Below are positions 57,128 through 64,000 of a stretch of 64,000 bases of DNA, piece after piece. This DNA comes from Mercenaria mercenaria (taxonomy: Eukaryota > Mollusca > Bivalvia > Venerida > Veneridae), in assembly GCF_021730395.1 (NCBI RefSeq), contig NC_069363.1, positions 49,405,001 through 49,469,000 on the forward strand. The letters run 5' to 3'. Position 1 is the first letter of the stretch, and each line of letters begins with the position of its first letter. The position numbers and the translations under genes were made by a program. The notes under the pieces are model-generated. The model had not been told where the DNA came from. It worked only from the letters and a program-made list of their open reading frames with translations, and searched no databases.

Positions 57128-59283
57128 CTGTATTTGTTTCTAACTATCTCCCATCTTCCAAGCCCTTTCTCAGTTACAGTCCTCACCTTTTAATAAAAAT
57201 TATATGCACTTTTCTCTGTTTCTGTCATTTCTTTTGGAGCACACTTATTACAAACTCTACCCCAGTTAATTTTTCCACCCTTTATGTGCTCTTTCTTGTG
57301 TCTATATATTGTTTCTAAGTATCCCTGTCTTACCCAATTACAATCCTCACTCTTTGCATATACTTTCCTCTGTTATTCTAATGTTCCTGGTGTTACTGGG
57401 ACAAGATTTTGAAGGAGCAAAATACTAAGATATAACATATTAAAACAATATATATTTTATAGAGAAAAGATTGAAAGGGTGGAGAATGTTATTTTGTTAG
57501 GATTTAGAATTTAAGTGGAATACTTGGAGCACTGAAGTAAATTGAACAGGGTTGAGAGAGAGCAGGATACTTAGAAACAATATACAGAAACAGATGAAAG
57601 ATCACAAAAGGGTGTGGTTTTTAATATGGCTGGGTTTGGAAGGAGTGGGATAGTCACAAACAATTGAAACAGGGAATGCAAGCAGAGGAAGTAGATTGTA
57701 ACTTTGACAGGCTTTGGAAGGAGCAAGATAATACAAGTAATATACAGAAACAGAGGAAAGATCAAGCGAAGGTGGGTATGTAGTTAGGCAGGCTTTTGAG
57801 GGAGCAAGATACTTAGACATAATATATAGAAACAGAGGAAAGCATGGAAAGGATGGATATTGTAATTTGTACAGGGATTGGAAGGAGCGAGATACTTAGA
57901 AACAATATATAGAAACAGAAGATAGGGCATGTTAAGGGTGGAAATGTAATTGAGAAAGGGTTTGGAAGGAGTCAGATACTTTGATACTGACTCACATATG
58001 ATTCAGATATCAAAGTTTTAAGCTTTCTTCAGAAATTTGAAAAGACTCCATCATAGTCATATATCTGATACTTGAGATTCCAATGCAGTCAATTATTCAA
58101 GACTTAAAAGCAGGTATGCACAGTGAAACAGAATGATTGTAAGATAAACATACAAAATATTTGGCTTCTTTGTGCTGTTTTCTACTATAAATATGCTTTT
58201 ACTAGGGCAAATGCTACATTTGCTCCATCTTCCTCCACCATGCTCATGCCAGGGCAAAACTTCCTTTAATGTTTCTTCCTTTACAATGGTTATACAGATG
58301 GAAACTGCCTAAGCTTCAGCTTTCTTTGCGATGCTCATGCCAGGGCAAACTTGACTTTGCTGCAACTTTCTATTGTTTTCCACCATTTCCCATGTTCAAA
58401 CCATAGAAACTCTACTATTGCTCCATTTTTCTTCACCATGCTCAAGCCAGGGCAACACTTCCTTTGCTGCTTCTTCCTTCCACATGCTCATGCCAGGGCA
58501 GAGACTGCTTAAAAAAAACCACTAAAAGATGCCAGATATTTTACATTTTTATCTTAAAATCATTGTGAATATAGTCTGTTTCCTTATGCAATTTACTTTT
58601 CAGTTTTGATATCATGACTACACTGGTGTATTAGATATTGGGTATGTGGCTGTGCTGGACTCTACATATTCCTGAAGAATGCTTGAAGCTTTGATATTTG
58701 TATCATATGCGAGTCAGCTTCTAAGTATTTGACTCCCACCAAACCCTTTCCCAGTTACATTTCCACCCTTAACATGCCCTATCTTGTTTCTATATATTGT
58801 TTCTAAGTATCTCGCTCCTTCCAATCCCTGTCCAAGTTACAATATCCATCCTTTCCATGCTTTCCTCTGTTTCTATATATTATGTCTTAAATATCTTGCT
58901 CCCTCAAAAGCCTGCCTCACTACATACCCGCCTTGGCTTGATCTTTCCTCTGTTTCCGTATATTACCTGTAAGTATCTTGCTCCTTCCAAAATTCTGTCT
59001 AAGTTACAATCTGCTTCCTTTGCTTGTATTCCCTGTTTCAATTGTATATGACTATCTCACCCCTTCCAAACCCAGCCATAATTAAAAGCCCCACCATTTT
59101 GTTATCTTTCATCTGCTTCTGTATATTGTTTCTATGTACCCTGCTCTCTCTAATCCCTGTTCCATTTACTTCAGTGCTCTTTTTCCTGTTTCTATATATT
59201 GTATCAAAGTATTACACTTTTTCTAAATCCTAACAAAATAACATTCTTCACCCTTTCACATGCTCTTTCCATGTTTTCTTCAT
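57128..59283. repeat. Large foldback block, copy 2
   Basis: Near-identical to 51920-54078, with the same arms and centre. Confidence 0.8.
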
Positions 59284-59287
59284 TAAA

Positions 59288-60302
59288 CCCCCGCCACAAG
59301 TGGTTGGGGGTTATAGGAATGGTCTCTGTCCAGCCGTCGGTAACATTTTGTGTCTGCTCTTTATCTCATAAATCCCTTGAAGGATTTTCATGAAACATGT
59401 GTCAAATGATCACCTCATCAAGATGAGATGTAGAACTTATGAGTCAGCAATGTTGGCTCCAGGTCAAGGTCACAACTCAAGGTCAAAGGTTTGAGCCTTC
59501 CATTTTGTGTCTGCTCTGTATCACCTAAACTCCGGAAGGATTTTCATGAAACTTTGGTCAAATTATCACCTCATCAAGACGGTGTGCGGGGTCCTCCATG
59601 GCCGAGTGGTTAAGGTCGCTGACTTCAAATCACTTGCCCCTCACCATTGTGGGTTTGAGCCTCACTCGGGGCGTTGAATTCTTCATGTGAGGAAGCCATG
59701 CAGCTGGCTTACAGAAGGTCTGTGGTTCTACCTAGGTGCCCACTTGTGATGAAATAATGCACGGAGGGGCATCTTGGGTCTTCCTCCACCATCAAATCTG
59801 GAAAGTCGCCATATGACCTATAATTGTGTTGGTGCGATGTTAAACCCAACAAAAACAAAAAACAAAACAAGACAATGTGCAGAACTCATGATTCAGCAAT
59901 GTCGGCTCAAGGTCAGGGTCACAACTCAAGGTCAAAGGTTTGAGCTCTGTATCTCCTAAACCCCTTGAAGGATTTTTATGAAATTTTGGTCAAATGATCA
60001 CCTCATCAAGACGATGTGCAGAACTCATGAGTCAGCCATGTTGACTCAAGGTCAAGGACACAACTTGAGGTCAAAGGTTTCAGCCTTCCATTTTATGTTA
60101 ACCAAATGGGACCGTTTTGTCTAGCATCAATACCCCTTACAAGAATGAATTGATACTAATACAGATGTAACCTGTGACCATTCCTCATCTTCAGACATCA
60201 CCTGACCTCAGTTTGACCTTGACCTTGACCTCATTTTGGACTTAGGTGCAAAATCTATCGACAAGGATGCCACCAGTGTTTATTGAACATAGCTTCTTGT
60301 TT
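59288..60302 (+). mobile_element. CCCCGGCC-family element (G), fuller copy with nested SINE
   Basis: Head as at 54083, core units of ~156 bp (GGATTTTCATGAAAC at 59382 and 59538), each with CTCAAGGTCAAGGTCAC. The end is a small TGTTTATTGAACA hairpin then TAGCTTCTTGTTT. A SINE fills 59588-59867. Confidence 0.7.
59588..59867 (+). mobile_element. tRNA-derived SINE with target-site duplication
   Basis: The head resembles a class II (Leu/Ser-type) tRNA with A box TGGCCGAGTGG and B box GGTTTGAGCCT. The body ends in TGTGTTGGTGCGATGTTAAA, CCCAAC and an A-rich tail. CAAGACGGTGTGC (59575-59587) and CAAGACAATGTGC (59868-59880) are the target duplication with two differences. It interrupts a G core unit. 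Confidence 0.85.
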
Positions 60303-60355
60303 CATACTGTTTTTAGCATATACCCCTCCCCTACACAAATGTAAAAGCCTATTTT

Positions 60356-63300
60356 TAGCTCACCTGTCACAAAGTGACAAGGTGAGCTTTTGTGATCGCG
60401 CGGTGTCCATCGTCCGTCCGTGCGTCCATAAACTTTTGCTTGTGACCACTCTAGAGGTCACATTTTTCATTGGATCTTGATGAAAGTTGGTCAGAATGTT
60501 CATCTTGATGATATCTAGGTCAAGTTCGAAACTGGGTCACGTGCCATCAAAAACTAGGTCAGTAGGTCTAAAAATAGAAAAACCTTGTGACCTCTCTAGA
60601 GGCCATATATTTCATAAGAGCTTCATGAAAATTGGTCAGAATGTTCACCTTGATGATATCTAGGTCAAGTTCGAAACTGGGTCACGTGGGTTCAAAAACT
60701 AGGTCAGTAAGTCTAAAAATAGAAAAACCTTGTGACCTCTCTAGAGGCCATATTTTTAGCTCACCTGTCACAAAGTGACAAGGTGAGCTTTTGTGATCGC
60801 GTGGCGTCCGTCGTCCGTCCGTCCGTGCGTGCGTGCTTTCTTGCATGTTTAAACTTTTGCTTGTGACCACTCTAGAGGTCATATTTGTCATTGGATCTTT
60901 ATGAAAGTTGGTCAGAATGTTCATCTTGATGATATCTAGGTCAAGTTCGAAACTGGGTCACGTGCGGTCAAAAACTAGGTCAGTAGGTCTAAAAATAGAA
61001 AAACCTTGTGACCTCTCTAGAGGCCGTATTTTTCAATGGATCTTCATGAAAATTAGTCAGAATGTTCACCTTGATGATATCTAGGTCAAGTTCGAAACTG
61101 GGTCTCGTACGGTCAAAAACTAGGTCAGTAGGTCTAAAAATAGAAAAACCATGTGACCTCTCTGGAGGCCATATTTCTCAATGGATCTTCATGAAAATTG
61201 GTCAGAATGTTCACCTTGATGATATCTAGGTCAGGTTCGAAACTGGGTCATGTGGGGTCAAAAACTAGGTCAGTAGGTCTAAAAATAGAAAAACCTTGTG
61301 ATCTCTTTAGAGGCCTTATTTCTCAATGGATCTTCATGAAAATTGGTCAGAATGTTCACCTTGATGATATCTAGGTCAAGTTCGAAACTGGGTCACGTGC
61401 AGTCAAAAACTAGTTCAGTAGGTCTAAAAATAGAAAAACCTTGTGACCTCTCTAGAGGCCATATTTCTCAATGGATCTTCATAAAAATTGGTGAGAATGT
61501 TCACCTTGATGATATCTAGGTCAGGTTTGAAACTGGGTTACGTGCGGTAAAAAACTAGGTCAGTAGGTCGAAAAATAGAAAACCCTTGTGACGTCTCTAG
61601 AGGCCATGTTACTCAATGGATCTTCTTGAAAATTGATCAGAATGTTCCTCTTGATGATATCTAGGCCAAGTTCGAAACTGGGTCACGTGCGGTCAAAAAC
61701 TAGGTCAGTAGGTCTAAAAATAGAAAAACCTTGTGACCTCTCTAGAGGCCATATTTCTCAATGGATCTTCATGAAAATTAGTCAGAATGTTCACCTTGAT
61801 GATATCTAGATCAGATTCAGAAGTGGGTCACGTGCCTTCAAAAACTAGGTCATTAGGTCAAATAATAGAAAAACCTTGTGACCTCTCTAGAGGTCATATT
61901 TTTCAATGGATCTTCATGAAAATTGGTCAGAATTTTTTATCTTGATGATATCTAGGTCACATGTGCTCAAAAAACTAGGTCACTATGTCAAATAATAGAA
62001 ATAACGACGTAGTACTCAGTTCAACACTGGGTCATGTGGGGATAGGTGAGCGATTCAGGACCATCATGGTCCTCTTGTCATGAGATCTTCATGAATATTG
62101 GTCAGAATGTTTACCTTGATGATATCTAGGTCAAGTTTGAAACTGGGTCACGTAAGGTCAAAAACTAGGTCATTAGGTCTAAAAATAGAAAAACCTTGTG
62201 ACCTCTCTAGAGGCCATATTTCCCAATTGATCTTCATGAAAATTGGTCAGAATGTTTACCTTGATGATATCTAGGTCAAGTTCGAAACTGGTTCACGTGG
62301 GGTTAAAAACTAGGTCAGTAGATCTAAAAATAGAAAAACATTGTGACCTCTCTAGAGGCCATATTTTTCATGAGATCTTCATGAATATTGGTCAGAATGT
62401 TCACCTTGATGATATCTAGGTCAAGTTCGAAACTGGGTCATGTAGGGTCAAAAGCTAGGTCAGTAGATCTAAAAATAGAAAAACCTTGTGACCTCTCTAG
62501 AGGCCATATTTCTCAATGGATCTTCATGAAAATTGGTCAAAATGTTCACCTTGATGATATCTAGGTCAAGTTCGAAACTGGGTCACGTGCGGTCAAAAAC
62601 TAGGTCAGTAGGTCTAAAAATAGGAAAACCTTGTGACCTCTCTAGATGCGATATTTTTCAATGGATCTTCATGAAAATTAGTCAGAGTGTTTATCTTGAA
62701 GATATCTAGGTCAAGTTTGAAACTGGGTCACGTGGGGTTAAAAACTAGGTCAGTAGATCTAAAAATAGAAAAACCTTGTGACCTCTCTAGAGGCCATATT
62801 TTTCATGAGATCTTCATGATTATTGGTCAGAATGTTCACCTTGATGATATCTAAGTCAAGTTCGAAACTGGGTCACGTGGGGTTAAAAACTAGGTCAGTA
62901 GGTCTAAAAATAGAAAAAACCTTGTGACCTCTCTAGAGGCCATATTTCTCAACGGATCTTCATGAAAATTGATCAGAATGTTCAGCTTGATGATATCTAG
63001 GTCAGGTTTGGAACTGGGTCATGTGCGGTCAAAAACTAGGTCAGTAGGTCGAAAAATAGAAAAACCTTGTGACCTCTCTAGAGGCCATATTTTTCACGAG
63101 ATCTTCATGAAAATTGGTGAGAATGTTCACCTTGATGATATCTAGGTCAAGTTTAAAAGTGGGTCACGTGCCTTCAAAAACTAGGCCATTAGGTCAAATA
63201 ATAGAAAAACCTTGTGACCTCTCTAGAGGCCATATTTTTCAATGGATCTTCATGAAAATTGGTCAGAATTTTTTATCTTGATGATATCTAGGTCACATGT

Positions 63301-63412
63301 GCTCAAAAACTAGGTCACTATGTCAAATAATAGAAATAATGACGTCATACTCAGTTCAACACTGGGTCATGTGGGGATAGGTGAGCTATTCAGGACCATC
63401 ATGGTCCTCTTA
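60356..63412 (+). mobile_element. AGCTCACC-family element (A5, outer copy)
   Basis: Head hairpin at 60357, CGTCCGTCCG microsatellite, 145-bp units, and a 3' end AGGACCATCATGGTCCT then CTTATTT. The second copy A6 interrupts it at 60757-62078. After A6 the unit resumes at CATGAGATCTTCATG. Confidence 0.9.
60757..62078 (+). mobile_element. AGCTCACC-family element nested in its own kind (A6)
   Basis: A complete copy: head, CGTCCGTCCGTCC plus GTGCGTGCGT, about eight 145-bp units (60970, 61115, 61260, 61405), and AGGACCATCATGGTCCT then CTTGT. The two flanks, ...CATATTTT and TCATGAGATC..., join to the ordinary unit sequence. This fixes the ends as (T)AGCTCACC...CTCTTG(T) and shows no target duplication. 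Confidence 0.9.
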
Positions 63413-63492
63413 TTTCAGTTATCGCCATTAAATCTCCATTCTGACTTGAAAGGGCACAATTTTTCACTTGTTTCTTCCTCTTGCTTGTAATT

Positions 63493-63710
63493 ATGTCTCC
63501 CACCACATCAGGGAGTGGGAGATATATTGATTTACTGCTGTCTGTGTGTCCATGTGTGTGTGTTTGTCTGTGTCTGTCTGTCTGTCACAAATCTTGTTGA
63601 ACAGTTCTCATCCGATCTTCACCAAACTTCAACAAAATGTGTTTACTAATAATTTCTCAGCCAAGTTCGATAACGAGCCAAATTGGCCCAGACACTTCAG
63701 AATTATGCCC
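63493..63710 (+). mobile_element. Tandem-core element head, ATGTCTCCCACC family (J), truncated
   Basis: ATGTCTCCCACCACATCAGG, then GTGGGAGATAT (hairpin), a TGTGTCTGTCTG microsatellite and part of one unit. It gives way to a retroelement fragment, so only the 5' part is present. Confidence 0.6.
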
Positions 63711-63810
63711 TTGAATTACCGAAAATCACTCTGTACACGGATGCCAGTGATACATGTATTGGTGCATGGTTGACTCAGATACATAACTATTCAGACAATT
63801 AGGCAGTTGT
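63711..63810 (+). pseudogene. LTR-retroelement RNase H fragment (fossil)
   Basis: A short frame with YTDASDTCIGAWLTQ matches the first motif of the RNase H domain of Ty3/Gypsy-like pol. It is a broken fragment with no LTR seen. The rest to 64000 is unassigned. Confidence 0.6.
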
Positions 63811-64000
63811 AGGAGACATGCGCTTTTCTCAAAAGCAGCTCTAGTTTCTTGTGATTTAAACAAAGGCTGTAACTGTTAAACAGCATTATTGGAAAATGAC
63901 AATAAGCAGCAGTGGATGCCAAAACCATAATTTTCTAATTGTTAATCTCCATTTTTAAATAGAACAGGATGGGATATCGCTGTCGTTCAAATTCAGATTT

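Larger units (their letters stand above)
54325..59522. repeat. Tandem segmental duplication, copy 2
   Basis: Repeats the order of copy 1, with high similarity in the left segment, foldback block and CCCCGGCC head, but with a family A core in place of the D core. Confidence 0.85.

Noticed and set aside
59588-59670. A true tRNA-Leu or tRNA-Ser gene.
   Set aside because: A and B boxes are present but the sequence runs into a SINE body with tail and target duplication.
60356-63412. CRISPR-like regular array.
   Set aside because: Units are contiguous 145-bp repeats without unique spacers, in a eukaryotic genome.

Overview
The window looks like nuclear DNA of a bivalve mollusc, probably a clam of the venerid type. 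It has spliced genes with GT-AG introns, a secreted C1q-domain gene of the kind bivalves carry in large numbers, tRNA-derived SINEs with tails typical of mollusc SINEs, and dense interspersed repeats whose CGTC/TGTC microsatellite heads I associate with clam genomes. The species is inferred, not shown.

Layout. 1-2.5 kb: a recent direct duplication with a tRNA-derived SINE, and a GC-rich array of inverted GGGGCGAAAA motifs. 3.0-5.9 kb (minus): a two-exon C1q-domain gene whose splice phases match once a one-base frameshift in exon 1 is allowed for. 6.6-9.3 kb: tandem-core repeats and SINEs. 9.69-13.91 kb (plus): three short internal exons of an acyl-protein thioesterase (LYPLA family). Its introns are loaded with transposons: a foldback MITE just before the first exon, a Tigger/pogo-type transposon with a C-terminal zinc finger in the second intron, and a hAT transposon starting 13 bp after the third exon. 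The first and last exons of the thioesterase were not found. 18-25 kb: nested tandem-core elements. 25.2-25.6 kb: a LINE reverse transcriptase fragment interrupted by a broken Ty3/Gypsy LTR element (25.6-34.5 kb). 35.6-64 kb: almost wholly repeats, including head-to-tail elements, large palindromes, a 47-bp minisatellite and a 5.5-kb tandem segmental duplication.

The most notable system is a superfamily of non-autonomous elements, at least seven types here, all built the same way: a 5' hairpin head, a short CGTC/TGTC or GCCGAC microsatellite, a core of 145-175 bp tandem units, and a 3' hairpin followed by CTCTTGTT. Nested copies restore the empty site without target duplication, and one pair is joined exactly head to tail, so I infer rolling-circle (Helentron/HINE, 'pearl'/DINE-like) transposition. 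Heads, cores and tails seem exchangeable. Three unrelated cores share a period of 145 bp, close to nucleosome size, and each carries a different nuclear-receptor-type motif: perfect oestrogen-response-element cores, RevDR2 sites, and DR1 plus extended half-sites. Whether these bind anything is untested.
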